From Clostridium sp. SY8519 (GTDB lineage: Bacteria; Bacillota; Clostridia; Lachnospirales; Lachnospiraceae): a DNA stretch of 64,000 nucleotides. Below, piece by piece: positions 7,619 to 17,080 of this stretch. The translations under genes and the position numbers were made by a program. The notes beneath the pieces are model-generated. The model saw only the letters and a program-made list of their open reading frames with translations. It was not told the origin of the DNA and did no database searches. The stretch spans positions 116,001 to 180,000 of the forward strand of contig NC_015737.1 of assembly GCF_000270305.1 (NCBI RefSeq), in the 5' to 3' direction. Position 1 is the stretch's first letter. Each line of letters starts with the position of its first letter.

Positions 7619-9574
7619 TTATGCTTCCTCTGAAGAATCCTCATCCGCGTCCTCTTCGCTGCTGTCGGAATTGTCTTTACCGCCGGATTCCTCTTCGCTG
7701 TTCTCTGTTTCTTCGTCCGTATCTTCGTCTGCCTCATCATCCGCTTCCGCTTCCATGGCAGCGTCTTCCTCCGTGATGATGCACCGGGAGAAATCCAGGG
7801 CTTTGGTCCGTGCATTGTCCTCTTCTATGGCATCCAGTTCCGCCTGGATCTCTACCGGAACGTTTCCCAGAAGGATCCAGTCAATGACACGGTCAGAGGC
7901 ATGGGAATCGGTATAATCAAAGTGGATCCGCACGTATTCTTCCACTTTTTCGTATTCGAAATCCTTCTGCTCCAGGGCAGTCATCACCTCATCAAAGGTA
8001 TAGCAGACTTTGCCCGGTGCCGCCTCTTCGTAATCCCTGTGGAATCCCCGGGAAAACGAATACTGCACTTTGTCAAAGGCGAAAAACAGCATCGGTTTCC
8101 GCATTAAGGAAAACTCAAAGATGCTGGAGGAATAATCGGTAATCAGCAGATCTGTAATGTAAAACAGGTCGTTGATGTTCGGGTATTTGTTGACATCCAC
8201 AAACCGGTCTTTGTACTCCTCCCGGATCGGCACCGGATACGGCACCCAGGGATGCATCTTGAACAGGACGACCGCTTCTTCGCCGCAGAACTGATACAGC
8301 CGGTCAAAGTCAATGAGTTCATAGGGATAGTGCGCATTGGCCCGGTTGGTACCCCGGTAAGTCGGCGCAAAAAGAATCACCTTTTTCCCTTTGCACATGG
8401 GGAACTCTTTATATAATTCCGCAATCATCTTTTCTTTGTGCTTCGGATCCAGGTATTCATCCATACGCGGCATGCCGGTAGGAAGGATCTGTTCGTCATT
8501 GATGCCGAACACTTCCGAGAAGAAGTGGGCAATCTGGCGGCTTCCGGCGATTCCATACTTATACTGTCTGTGGCAGTTTACAGGGGCGGGGCATCCGTTA
8601 TGTCCCCAGCGGCTGTACCCGGAAGATTTAAAGCCGGCGCCCGCGTGCCACAGCTGAATCAGAGTGGTTTTCGGATCCAGAGTCAGCCAGTCCAGACAGG
8701 GCGCATGATCGTCAATGAAGATCATGTCCGCTTTTGCCAGCTTTTCCACAAAGGCGATCCAGTTTTTCACTCCGTAATGTCGAATGGCAACCATCGAGCG
8801 GGCAGAGGTCAGAATATTATACTCCTTATCCAGTCCCCGTTCTTTGATCCGGTCCATGACACTGGTCAGATTGCTTCCCATCACTTCACTCTGCTCCGTC
8901 ATGAAAAGCAGGGTCATCTTTTTCCCGGTCTGTCTGGAATAATTCCTGTATTTATTCAGTTTCTTCTGATAGATATCCTTGATTACCTTGTGGCGCTTGC
9001 TTTTTAATTTTTTCTCCACACCGGCCTTCATCTTCTCCTTGCCGTGGAGTTCCACCACCGGAGCGTGATCATTTTCATTGAATACCGGTATGCCGCAGCG
9101 TTTCATATCCTGGGCAATCATATCCAGATACAGTGCGTCATCTCTGTCAGCCACGGAAAAATCGATGATATATCCTTTGGATTTCTTGTTGTGCAGGAAG
9201 ATTCTGGCCTTATCCTTCAGAAGCGGCGCCAGTTCGTCCGCGATCTCCAGCAGGCACAGTACATCATTTCCCTGGCAGGCTGCCAGTTTATACTTTCCGT
9301 TGGGCAGACACTTGCAGTAGCCCGGATTGGTGTAATTCAGCGACAGCACATATCGGGTATCTGACAGCTGTCTGACTTTGAATTTGGCATTGGCCCGATG
9401 ATGCACCGTCACTGCGTAGAAATCCAGCGGTTCGGACAGGTCAATGCCCTCCCGGGGCAGGATCTCCACAGTCATATGAACGATAATCCGCTCCCACTGA
9501 ATATCCGTAATCTTCGCACGGATCCGGTGCTCTGCCATACGGTCTGTCATAACGATATTATTGGTCTGTTCCAT
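7619..9574 (-). CDS. CDP-glycerol glycerophosphotransferase family protein (TagF/TarL-like) with acidic tail
   Basis: A 651-residue membrane-associated polymerase or primase-type enzyme of wall teichoic acid synthesis. The N-terminal third matches the accessory domain of TagF-like proteins. The catalytic GT-B part has 'WHAGAGFKSSG' with its conserved His, 'PTYRGTN', and the signature 'TDYSSSIFEF', which binds the CDP-polyol. The last 60-odd residues form a highly acidic Glu/Asp/Ser tail, unusual for the family and possibly a membrane-repelling or regulatory tail. The gene follows a second transferase by 15 bases in the same operon. Whether it adds glycerol phosphate, ribitol phosphate or another unit cannot be decided from motifs. 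Confidence 0.88.
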   Translation of the reverse strand: MEQTNNIVMTDRMAEHRIRAKITDIQWERIIVHMTVEILPREGIDLSEPLDFYAVTVHHRANAKFKVRQLSDTRYVLSLNYTNPGYCKCLPNGKYKLAACQGNDVLCLLEIADELAPLLKDKARIFLHNKKSKGYIIDFSVADRDDALYLDMIAQDMKRCGIPVFNENDHAPVVELHGKEKMKAGVEKKLKSKRHKVIKDIYQKKLNKYRNYSRQTGKKMTLLFMTEQSEVMGSNLTSVMDRIKERGLDKEYNILTSARSMVAIRHYGVKNWIAFVEKLAKADMIFIDDHAPCLDWLTLDPKTTLIQLWHAGAGFKSSGYSRWGHNGCPAPVNCHRQYKYGIAGSRQIAHFFSEVFGINDEQILPTGMPRMDEYLDPKHKEKMIAELYKEFPMCKGKKVILFAPTYRGTNRANAHYPYELIDFDRLYQFCGEEAVVLFKMHPWVPYPVPIREEYKDRFVDVNKYPNINDLFYITDLLITDYSSSIFEFSLMRKPMLFFAFDKVQYSFSRGFHRDYEEAAPGKVCYTFDEVMTALEQKDFEYEKVEEYVRIHFDYTDSHASDRVIDWILLGNVPVEIQAELDAIEEDNARTKALDFSRCIITEEDAAMEAEADDEADEDTDEETENSEEESGGKDNSDSSEEDADEDSSEEA

Positions 9575-9589
9575 TCTGTCACTATACTC

Positions 9590-10798
9590 CTATTCCATTT
9601 TACTGATCAAAAAATCAACGATTCGCTTTGCCGCCTGACCATCTGCATGATAGCCGATCAGTTCCAGGAACTTATCAATGTCCTTCTGATACTGCTCCGC
9701 GTCAAACTGCCGCATCACCGCAATCAGATCATCGGTGGTTTTTGCATACGGAAACGGCAGCTGCTCCATCGTATAATACATGCCCCGTTTTTCCTGATAT
9801 TCTTCCAGATCCGGCACATACATAAAGGCCGGTTTACGGGTCAGCATAAAGTCCGTAATCGCAGAAGAATAGTCGGAAATCATCAGATCCGCCGCTACGG
9901 CGATATCCTGCATATCCGGATATTTTGAGGCATTGATGATTTTTTCATGCTTGGGTATCAGTTTCTTCGCTTTGGAGATCAGGCGGGGATGCAGACGAAT
10001 CAGCAGCACCCAGGGGTCGCCGGTCATCTCTTCCAGCGCTTCCACTACACGGACGTAATCCATGTTGTACCATTTCAGGACCATTCCGTTGCGGAAAGTG
10101 GGGGCAAAAAAGGCGATCTTTGTCCCCGCGGGAATCTGATAGGTCGCGCGGATCGCCTGTTCGGCCTCCGGTGAACCATTAATCAGAATATCCGTCCGGG
10201 CGTCCCCCAGCTCCAGGATCTCTCCTTTTCCGTAAAAGAACTCTTCCAGCACATGCTTTTCCACTTCACCGCCACAGGTAATGTAATCCACATAGTCCGC
10301 GTCTGTCCGGTAATTCTTCTCTTTTTCGCTGAGTTCTTCGTAAGCTTTTTCCTTGTAGGTGTTTTTGTCGGTTCCCTCACTCTTTAAAGTGATTCCTCCA
10401 TGGAAGGTATTCAGATAGATGGTTTTGTCCCGTTTCACGAGGCCGTTCTCATACATCTTATTAAAATGGATATTATTGATCCATACTTTTGCGGTCAGCA
10501 GCTCATACACCGCTTCCCTGTCCTTGACCACCCGGACCCGGTCCGGGATTCTGCTGTCTTTCCGATTCTGGGATTTTCCAAGGATCCACACCAGATCATA
10601 GGCATCGCCCCGTTTCAGGAACTCATCGCAGATCGCCCGCGGGTTGCAGCCGTATCCTTTGCCGCCAAACTGTGAAAAAACGATTTTGTTCTTCTGTACC
10701 GGTTTAAACCGGGCAATGCGTCTGCATTTTCTCAGGTGCCGTGCTTTGGATCTCTCGGCTTCTTTCTCTTCCCTTGCCGTTTCCTTTGCATCTGCCAT
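9590..10798 (-). CDS. CDP-glycerol:poly(glycerophosphate) glycerophosphotransferase family protein
   Basis: A shorter second member of the family, 402 residues from the ATG at 10798. It starts with a basic, Lys/Arg/Glu-rich amphipathic segment that could bind the membrane. 'FHGGITLKSEG' gives the conserved His, 'PTFRNG' marks the middle, and 'ISDYSSAITDF' is the CDP-polyol-binding signature. The start at 10798 is preferred over 10825 because AAGGGGAG lies eight bases upstream. It follows tagD closely, so CDP-glycerol made by TagD is the probable donor. It may act as the primase or as one of two polymerases alongside the downstream larger enzyme. Confidence 0.88.
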   Translation of the reverse strand: MADAKETAREEKEAERSKARHLRKCRRIARFKPVQKNKIVFSQFGGKGYGCNPRAICDEFLKRGDAYDLVWILGKSQNRKDSRIPDRVRVVKDREAVYELLTAKVWINNIHFNKMYENGLVKRDKTIYLNTFHGGITLKSEGTDKNTYKEKAYEELSEKEKNYRTDADYVDYITCGGEVEKHVLEEFFYGKGEILELGDARTDILINGSPEAEQAIRATYQIPAGTKIAFFAPTFRNGMVLKWYNMDYVRVVEALEEMTGDPWVLLIRLHPRLISKAKKLIPKHEKIINASKYPDMQDIAVAADLMISDYSSAITDFMLTRKPAFMYVPDLEEYQEKRGMYYTMEQLPFPYAKTTDDLIAVMRQFDAEQYQKDIDKFLELIGYHADGQAAKRIVDFLISKME

Positions 10799-10824
10799 AT
10801 GCGTATCTCCCCTTATCTGTCTCA

Positions 10825-11217
10825 TTATTGTTTATTCAGATCTGTCTTGATCTGCGTGGTGGAAATCTCCGGCGTACGCGGGAGGTATACGACTTCACAG
10901 TAATCCTTCAGGAAATCAAACTTGCCCTTCCAGTCATCCCCGATGACGAAGGTGTCGATTTTGTATTCTTTCACATCTGAAATCTTCTGTTCCCAGCTTT
11001 CCTCCGGAATCACCAGATCCACATAGCGAATGGCCTCTACCAGATCTTTCCTCTGTTCGTAGCTGAAATAACATTTTTTCTGTTTGCTGTTCCAGTTGAA
11101 TTCATCGGTAGACACTGCAACAATCAGATAATCTCCAAGTTCTTTCGCCCGCCGGAGCAGATTCACATGACCATAGTGCAGCAGGTCAAAAGTGCCGTAG
11201 GTTATCACACGTTTCAT
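10825..11217 (-). CDS. tagD: Glycerol-3-phosphate cytidylyltransferase
   Basis: A 130-residue enzyme of the expected full length. It joins CTP and glycerol-3-phosphate to CDP-glycerol and pyrophosphate in the cytoplasm. '[10 protein letters not shown]' carries the HxGH motif (residues 14-17), and '[11 protein letters not shown]' near the C-terminus is the family signature. AGAGG lies upstream of the ATG. It begins a transcription unit: the exporter genes upstream end at a terminator about 90 bases away, and the AT-rich stretch 11218-11307 between them should carry the promoter. It supplies donor for the two downstream transferases. Confidence 0.95.
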   Translation of the reverse strand: MKRVITYGTFDLLHYGHVNLLRRAKELGDYLIVAVSTDEFNWNSKQKKCYFSYEQRKDLVEAIRYVDLVIPEESWEQKISDVKEYKIDTFVIGDDWKGKFDFLKDYCEVVYLPRTPEISTTQIKTDLNKQ

Positions 11218-11307
11218 TATTATATACCTCTCATCGCCATTTTATTACATTTTTATTACAATCGTAATAACGATACCATACAGGCATAGTTTACGCAAGT
11301 TCCACAG

Positions 11308-11348
11308 AAAAATCCTGCCTGTACATTCCTCTGAAGTACAGACAGGAT
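11308..11348 (-). terminator. Terminator after the tagH-like gene
   Basis: A 13-bp stem with one wobble (11312-11324 with 11336-11348), an 11-base loop and a following T5 on the minus strand. It separates the exporter pair from tagD. Confidence 0.85.
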
Positions 11349-11360
11349 CCCCCTTCGCTC

Positions 11361-12095
11361 TTATTTCATAAATTCCCGGTACTCCGGTATGATTTCCTCC
11401 GGTGTGCCGATTTTACGGATATTCCCGTTGTGCAGCCACAGAACTTTTGTGCACAGATTCTGTATCGCATTCAGTGAGTGGGATACAATCACAACGGTGC
11501 GATCTTTGTCCTCGATCAGTTCCTTGATCCTTGCATGACTCTTCTTTTTGAAATGCTCATCCCCTACGCTCAGCACTTCATCAATCAGCATAATATCTGT
11601 TTCCAGCACTACGCTGATGGAGAACGCAAGCTTCGAATGCATACCGCTGGAATAAGACTTGACCGGGGCGTCGATAAAATCCCCCAGCTCAGAAAATTCA
11701 ATGATTTCATTCGTCTTTTCCTCGATCTCTTTTTCGCTGAAGCCCAGGAGCAGGCCGGAGAGGTAGATATTCTCCCGTCCGGACAGTTCTTTCTGAAAGC
11801 CAATTCCGATGGCCAGAAGAGACACGTCATGCCCGTGGAGGTCGATGGTTCCTTCGTCCGCGGAGAAAACTCCCGCCAGTGCCCGCAGAAGTGTGGATTT
11901 GCCGCTGCCGTTTTTCCCGATGATCCCCAGGATCTCACCTTTTTCCACCTCAAAGGAAATCCCGTGGATCGCTTCGAACACGCCATTGTCTTTGGACTTT
12001 TTATGACGTTTCAGAAGCTGCTGCTTGATGGAATAATTTTTCAGCTTGCGATACCGAATCACGAGATCTCTGACTGTAATTGCTGTTTCCGCCAT
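11361..12095 (-). CDS. tagH: Wall-polymer ABC exporter ATP-binding protein (TagH-like)
   Basis: A 244-residue ATPase subunit of a polysaccharide or teichoic acid exporter. Walker A is 'GKNGSGKST' (about residues 59-67), the signature is 'YSSGMHSKLAFS' and Walker B is 'IMLIDEVLSVGD'. The degenerate SSGM signature is characteristic of the TagH/RfbB/KpsT exporter ATPases. It lacks the long C-terminal extension of Bacillus subtilis TagH. It lies 10 bases downstream of the permease gene, with which it should form the two-by-two transporter that flips the lipid-linked polymer. Confidence 0.92.
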   Translation of the reverse strand: MAETAITVRDLVIRYRKLKNYSIKQQLLKRHKKSKDNGVFEAIHGISFEVEKGEILGIIGKNGSGKSTLLRALAGVFSADEGTIDLHGHDVSLLAIGIGFQKELSGRENIYLSGLLLGFSEKEIEEKTNEIIEFSELGDFIDAPVKSYSSGMHSKLAFSISVVLETDIMLIDEVLSVGDEHFKKKSHARIKELIEDKDRTVVIVSHSLNAIQNLCTKVLWLHNGNIRKIGTPEEIIPEYREFMK

Positions 12096-12105
12096 AATCC
12101 ACCTC

Positions 12106-12894
12106 TTATATTACCTTTGCGTAACTGTTTTCATAAGCATAAATCAGCCGCATGCCAATCAGGCACAGAATGATGCTCAGCACTGCCCAGAGCGTCATCC
12201 AGTGAATACTCGGCGTAGTCTGATAGATCAAGGACTGGCGGGCGCTGTGGAGAATCAGTGCCATCGGGTTGCAGTGCAGGTCCAGTTCCCGGAAGATCGG
12301 GTTCTTAATCCGCTTCTGAATGTTAAAGAAGACACCTACCCCATAGTAGCAGAACCGCATGACAATGCGGACAATATTGGACAGATCCTCGACAAATACC
12401 CCGAAGTGCAGCACAATGCAGCAGATCCCGAAGGTAAACAGCACTTCAATCAGAAACACCGGGACAATCCAGAAGATATTCCAGGACAGGGGGACCCGGT
12501 AAAATACCATCAGTCCTACGATAATTATTCCGGAAAACAGCATCTTGCGGAAATTGATGCGCATTTCTTTAATGACGAGTATAAACTTCGGCAGATAGAC
12601 TTTGTTGATAATGCCTTTGTTTTTCTTGACTATCTTAACGCTGGAATTCAGTGTGCGGTTGAAAAAATCCCAGAACGTAAGACCGATAAAAATAAACAGC
12701 GGAAAGTACTGTTCCTTCGCATGGAACACATACCCGAAGATAATCGTGTAAATTATCATCATACAGAACGGATTGAAAATCCACCACAGCCTGTTCAGAT
12801 AGGATCCGGCAACTTCTGCTTCCAGCGCTGCCTTCGCGGCGTATTTGGAATAATGATGATATTTCCTGGTGTCCTGAAAAAATCTTTTTAACAT
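12106..12894 (-). CDS. tagG: Wall-polymer ABC-2 exporter permease (TagG-like)
   Basis: A 262-residue ABC-2 permease with six membrane helices and the N-terminal amphipathic segment ('YHHYSKYAAKAALEAE') common to TagG and RfbA permeases. The short 'W..FNP' and 'FIGLTFWDFF' segments match the family. The ATG at 12894 has GATGAGG six bases upstream; the longer reading from 12915 lacks a ribosome site. It heads the two-gene exporter unit. Only about 55 bases separate it from the terminator of the preceding gene, so its promoter must be compact or it is reached by readthrough. Confidence 0.9.
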   Translation of the reverse strand: MLKRFFQDTRKYHHYSKYAAKAALEAEVAGSYLNRLWWIFNPFCMMIIYTIIFGYVFHAKEQYFPLFIFIGLTFWDFFNRTLNSSVKIVKKNKGIINKVYLPKFILVIKEMRINFRKMLFSGIIIVGLMVFYRVPLSWNIFWIVPVFLIEVLFTFGICCIVLHFGVFVEDLSNIVRIVMRFCYYGVGVFFNIQKRIKNPIFRELDLHCNPMALILHSARQSLIYQTTPSIHWMTLWAVLSIILCLIGMRLIYAYENSYAKVI

Positions 12895-12949
12895 ATGTAT
12901 CCTCATCGTCTGCACCCGTCAGGTATTCCACAACGGCTGCTTTCACAGG

Positions 12950-12977
12950 AAAAAACGGCGCAGTACAAGCCTGCGCC
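12950..12977 (-). terminator. Terminator after the LRR gene
   Basis: A perfect 7-bp GC stem (12957-12963 with 12971-12977), a short loop, then T6 on the minus strand. Confidence 0.85.
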
Positions 12978-13026
12978 ACTCCAAAATTCGACTTATCTTA
13001 CCACATCTGTCATAGGATGTCAAAAT

Positions 13027-14244
13027 TTATGCTTTTTTCCAGATCAGTCCATAAGCGTCCGCGTAACGGGAACCGGCGGAACCGGCCGGGGCCGCCAGCA
13101 CAAACCGCAGATTCATGGTGCCGGAAGATGTAGTCCCAAGGGCATAACTGCCGATGGATTTCACCCGGGATGACAGACGTATTCCGCGCAGCCGTCCGCA
13201 GAAGCGGAACGCATTGGCGGAAATCTTTGTTACACTGTTCGGTATCTTCACGCCGGTCAGGCCGCTGCACCCCCGGAACGCAGCGGTTCCGATGGTTCTG
13301 GTGCCGGCCGGGACTTTGTAACTGCCCTTACGTCCTGCCGGGTACAGCACCAGTGTTTTCCTGTTTTTCGTAAACACCACGCCGCCTGCGGATCTGTAAG
13401 TCCGATTGCCGGAAGCGACCTTTACCTGTTTCAGTTTCGTACATTTATAGAAGGAATTGGAGCGGATCTGACGGGTATTCTTCGGGACTGCAACGGAAGA
13501 AACACTCCGGTCCCAGGCAAAAGCCATACCGCCTACCGATGTAACCGTATCCGGCAGCCGCACCACGCCTCTGGTTCCGCCTGCCGCAGTTGTGTGCCAT
13601 CCCCGCAGGGACGGACAGTCTGCGAAGGCATAGGTATCAATTTTCTTTAAAGAAGAAGATACCGTCACATCCGTCAGCGAACGGCACGCGTAAAACGCCG
13701 TATGCGGAATCACCTGTACCCCCTGGGGCAGACGGGCCGTCCGCAGGCTGTCGCAGTGGGCAAACGCAGAGCGGCCCACATAGGTCACCCGGTTCGGTAC
13801 GGAAATCTCTGTCAGTTCGTCCGCGTTGGCAAACGCTCTGTCCCCGATTCGTTCCAGAGTGTCCGGCAGGGATACGGTCCGCACCCTGTAGGCATTCTGA
13901 AAGGCCTCTGCGCCGATGGAGCGAATCCCTCTGCTGATTATAATTTTTCTTACGCTGCTGTCACTCCACGGTGTTGTTTTCTCTGTGTAATCCTCCATGT
14001 CCGCTGATGAAACGCCTTTTTTCGGAGCGATCCGCAGTGTACCGTCTGCCGTCAGTGTATAAACAGCTTCCGTTCCGCAGCTTCCTCTTTGTACCGGGGT
14101 TCCCTCTGCCGCCTGGGCAGTCACCACTGTACCGTTTCCGGCTCCGGCATCTGTACTTACCGTGCCCAGGGCAGCCGCTCCCGCTGTTGCTGCCGCAGCG
14201 GCAAGAAGCAGTGTCATATGTTTCATCTTTTTTCTGTTTCTCAC
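13027..14244 (-). CDS. Secreted leucine-rich-repeat (BspA-like, LRR_5) protein
   Basis: 405 residues with a GTG start at 14244 and AGGAG six bases upstream. An Ala-rich signal peptide ends near residue 45. Six or more BspA/Treponema-type repeats follow, each of the form 'I....P..V..IG..AF..C..L', broken by a 'GGVVFTKNRKTLVLYPAG' turn that is typical of LRR_5 proteins in gut Firmicutes. Such proteins are exported surface or secreted binding proteins. No sortase motif or membrane anchor is seen, so it is probably released or held by charge. The gene starts three bases after the SGNH hydrolase stop and shares its transcript. Confidence 0.85.
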   Translation of the reverse strand: MRNRKKMKHMTLLLAAAAATAGAAALGTVSTDAGAGNGTVVTAQAAEGTPVQRGSCGTEAVYTLTADGTLRIAPKKGVSSADMEDYTEKTTPWSDSSVRKIIISRGIRSIGAEAFQNAYRVRTVSLPDTLERIGDRAFANADELTEISVPNRVTYVGRSAFAHCDSLRTARLPQGVQVIPHTAFYACRSLTDVTVSSSLKKIDTYAFADCPSLRGWHTTAAGGTRGVVRLPDTVTSVGGMAFAWDRSVSSVAVPKNTRQIRSNSFYKCTKLKQVKVASGNRTYRSAGGVVFTKNRKTLVLYPAGRKGSYKVPAGTRTIGTAAFRGCSGLTGVKIPNSVTKISANAFRFCGRLRGIRLSSRVKSIGSYALGTTSSGTMNLRFVLAAPAGSAGSRYADAYGLIWKKA

Positions 14245-14247
14245 ATC

Positions 14248-15846
14248 TTACTCCTGTCTGTTCAGTACCTCTCTCATCAGAAACTCTGCCAGGCGATTGC
14301 CATACTGGCCATAGGTAAATTTTGTCATATGCAGATTATCCGCGGTCCGATACCCGCAGGTGCTGCCTGTAACAATTCCATAGGATCTGGTGTGGAACTG
14401 ATAAACTTTCAGGCAGGAAGACTGGGACCAGGCTTTCGCCTGCCGGTCAAGCGCCCTCTGGTAGTCATGCAGTGTCAGTCCCAGACCGTTTGCCGCGGTA
14501 TCCCGGTTAATGATTCTGCTATACTGGTTTCCGAAGCGATTGCTGTAAAACAAATCCACAAACACCACTTTAATTGCCGGTTTCCCATGCCGCATCCGAT
14601 ATTTGGAAGCAGTCTCGATCTGGCTGCGGATCCGGTTTAATGCCCCATGGAACGCGCCGATGGAAGAAGAGCGGATGCCGCCCAGTCTGGCACTGCCCAT
14701 ATAGTCATTGGTGCCGGCTGCCAGCACAATTACATCATAGTCCGACAGCGACGTGTCATTATAGTCCGACCCCAGACGCTCACTTTTGGCCGGGGTCATA
14801 CCCTCTGCCAGCGGCGCGGTGACTTCCGTAACAATCCGGGTGATTCCCCGGCTGTTCTCTTTTCTGTAAATATAGGTAGCGCCCGGAACCGCCGGATTAT
14901 AATATTTTGCCCCGGTCAGCTGAGCAACCCGCTCCGGATAGGAGAAATACTGCTGTGTCTTCGCGGAAAGATACGGAGTGCCATGGGTGATACTGTCGCC
15001 GATATACAGAATCTTTTCTGAATATTTCCCTTTATTGGCGGTCTGGAATCCGGTATCATAGCTGCTGAAGACTGTTTTGCCGTTCTTTTTCGCATAGGCA
15101 CGCACCGTATAATAGGTACAGCCGGGCACTTTGGAAAACGTCTTGTACTGAATGGTCCGTGAAGATGCCTTTACTTTGGCTGTGCGGCTCCAGATCATCC
15201 GGTTTCCGCTTTTTCTACCCATATAAATAAGATATCCCTCTGCATTTGGCACTGTTCCCCAGTACAGAATCGCCTTGCTGCCGGAGGCATGCTGACGGAC
15301 AATATCCGGCGCTTCCAGATGAAAATCCCCGTCCTTCTGCCAGGAACCGGCAGTTAATTTTCCTCCGGCAGCCCGGTAAACAGGTTTTACGTAATAACGC
15401 AGAGCGTTCGATGCCGGATCCAGGAAATGCCCTTTCAGAATATTTAAACTTTTTTTCTCGCGGGCATTCAGTCCCTGCGCATAGACATCCGTATAAGCAG
15501 TTTTGCCTGCTTTCACCCGAGCAATTCGCTTCATTGCCCCGGAACGGCTTGTTTTCCGGTAAATCTCATAGGCATACAGCTTTGCGCCGGCCTGTTTTTC
15601 CTTTGCTCTGGTCCAGGTTACCCTGGCTCTTAAATTTGTGAAATCCACATGGACACGCGGTGCTGCATTTTGTTTTATTTTTCTCTTCTGCTGCCGTCTG
15701 CCTGTTTTCACAGAAGCCTTCGTCTGTACCGCAGGCTGCATGGCCGCATGGCTTCCGTCTGCTGCCTGTGCTGTACAAAGAGGAATCATGGTTCCGGTCA
15801 GACAGACTGCCAGTGCCGCTGCCTGTATTTTTATCATTTTCTTCAT
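14248..15846 (-). CDS. Secreted SGNH/GDSL hydrolase with fibronectin-III-like N-terminal domains
   Basis: 532 residues from the ATG at 15846, which has AGGAG eight bases upstream. A signal peptide (about 1-28) precedes a Lys/Arg-rich stretch and two fibronectin-III-like beta domains (about 55-260). The C-terminal SGNH domain starts at 'ILYIGDSITHGT' (nucleophile Ser, block I), continues with 'LAAGTNDYMG' (block III Asn) and ends with the Asp/His pair in 'DNLHM' (block V). SGNH enzymes cleave esters, often acetyl groups on glycans. With an acyltransferase in the same surface block, a deacetylase acting on wall or dietary glycan is plausible, but the substrate is not shown. Confidence 0.85.
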   Translation of the reverse strand: MKKMIKIQAAALAVCLTGTMIPLCTAQAADGSHAAMQPAVQTKASVKTGRRQQKRKIKQNAAPRVHVDFTNLRARVTWTRAKEKQAGAKLYAYEIYRKTSRSGAMKRIARVKAGKTAYTDVYAQGLNAREKKSLNILKGHFLDPASNALRYYVKPVYRAAGGKLTAGSWQKDGDFHLEAPDIVRQHASGSKAILYWGTVPNAEGYLIYMGRKSGNRMIWSRTAKVKASSRTIQYKTFSKVPGCTYYTVRAYAKKNGKTVFSSYDTGFQTANKGKYSEKILYIGDSITHGTPYLSAKTQQYFSYPERVAQLTGAKYYNPAVPGATYIYRKENSRGITRIVTEVTAPLAEGMTPAKSERLGSDYNDTSLSDYDVIVLAAGTNDYMGSARLGGIRSSSIGAFHGALNRIRSQIETASKYRMRHGKPAIKVVFVDLFYSNRFGNQYSRIINRDTAANGLGLTLHDYQRALDRQAKAWSQSSCLKVYQFHTRSYGIVTGSTCGYRTADNLHMTKFTYGQYGNRLAEFLMREVLNRQE

Positions 15847-15993
15847 TCTGTTCACTCCTGTTTTTACACAGTAGGGTATTATACATCGTCTGTTCCCGGC
15901 AGACAACCCGGCGGCCGGGAAATTTCAGAGTGTTCAGAATTTTTAAGGATTCCACGCCCTCTCCCGCTGACAGCTGGAAATCTGTGTAACGAC

Positions 15994-16037
15994 AAAAAAC
16001 AGACCGCCCTTTCTCTATAGAAGATAGGCGATCTGTT
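15994..16037 (-). terminator. Terminator after the small secreted protein gene
   Basis: An 11-bp stem with one mismatch (15999-16009 with 16027-16037) followed by a T6 run on the minus strand. Confidence 0.8.
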
Positions 16038-16088
16038 CTGTCTGAATCATCAAGACGCTGCGGAACGTCCGGCGCTTATTTTAAACGC

Positions 16089-16637
16089 TTATTTGATGGT
16101 AAGCTTGTAGCTGGCCTGGCTGTCTTTTACGCCGGCAAAGAAGTGATAAATATAGACGGTCTGACCCTTTTTCAATTTGATCTTGGCATAACGTTTGGTC
16201 AAATAATTCTCGGGTTTTTTCTTTTTCTGATAACGCTTCCAGGTTTTATAAAAATTGGCGGAAGCCAGCTGCAGATTAGAGATCTTTCCATAATTTGTGG
16301 CAACTTTCTGAGGCATCGCTGTGGAATATCCGGTGTCCAGTCCCAAATATACAAATCCGTTGACGCTGTTGCGCGCCCGGTCTGCTTTCCGTAACGCGTT
16401 CACGTTGCTGAAGGTAAAGGTATAGGTCTTTGTCTTTTTGGCTTTGAATTTAACATAGGAAGCGCTTTTTCTGATCTTTACCTTATTTTTCCCTGTCTTT
16501 ACCGCAGGCGCCTTTCGAAACGCCGTCGCTTTCGTGGACACGGTTCTGGTTGCTGCTGCCGCAGGCATCACTGTTCCCCCCGCAACAGAAGCGGCCAGTG
16601 CAGCTGACAGAGTGACTGCAAAAATTTTCTTTTTCAT
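16089..16637 (-). CDS. Small secreted basic protein, unknown function
   Basis: About 182 residues with a clear signal peptide ('VTLSAALAASVAGG...AAA') and a very basic mature part. The last third alternates Lys, aromatic and hydrophobic residues ('KIKLKKGQTVYIYHF', ending 'SYKLTIK') like the beta-sandwich pre-peptidase C-terminal (PPC)-type domains found in secreted Firmicute proteins. I do not recognise a catalytic motif. Three ATGs lie within ten bases: GGAGG is directly adjacent to the first (16646) but nine bases from the third (16637), so the third is preferred. The gene has its own terminator and forms a single-gene unit beside the SGNH-LRR pair. Confidence 0.7.
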   Translation of the reverse strand: MKKKIFAVTLSAALAASVAGGTVMPAAAATRTVSTKATAFRKAPAVKTGKNKVKIRKSASYVKFKAKKTKTYTFTFSNVNALRKADRARNSVNGFVYLGLDTGYSTAMPQKVATNYGKISNLQLASANFYKTWKRYQKKKKPENYLTKRYAKIKLKKGQTVYIYHFFAGVKDSQASYKLTIK

Positions 16638-17010
16638 TTTCATCATCCTCCATTTTTACAAAAAAATGTTTTCACAAATCATCATGGGGGATGTCGTACT
16701 CTCTGTCAATCCTCTGAATAGGATACGGGATACAAACATTTCTGTTCTGCTGCATGAAGTGCAATTAAAAGAGAATAAAGTGAAATCCGGCAAAAAACAA
16801 GATGTTTTCCAATCAATAAATCATTTTCGTCCGGTTCCGACTTTCCTGCGCCGACAAGCAGAAACAGGCATGACGCAGCTGCCGTGCTTCCGTCCTTACT
16901 GTTTCCCGGAAGCTCCTTTTCCCCGAATACTTCTTTTTTTATTTTCTGACTCTTATTGTCATTTATCTAAATTGTATAGTTTTTATCTCTTATTTTGTTG
17001 CTATTTTACC

Positions 17011-17039
17011 TTGCCGCCTCTGACTTCCCATCCTATAAT
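17011..17039 (+). promoter_or_regulatory. Sigma-A-type promoter of amiF
   Basis: TTGCCG at 17011-17016 and a perfect TATAAT at 17034-17039 are separated by 17 bases. AAAGGAGG at about 17067-17073 is the ribosome site for the ATG at 17081. The rest of the 434-base gap 16638-17010 is AT-rich; apart from the upstream region of the divergent secreted-protein gene I see nothing in it. Confidence 0.75.
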
Positions 17040-17080
17040 TTAGTTAACTGATGTGAGTTACGAAAAAAGGAGGTATTCTC

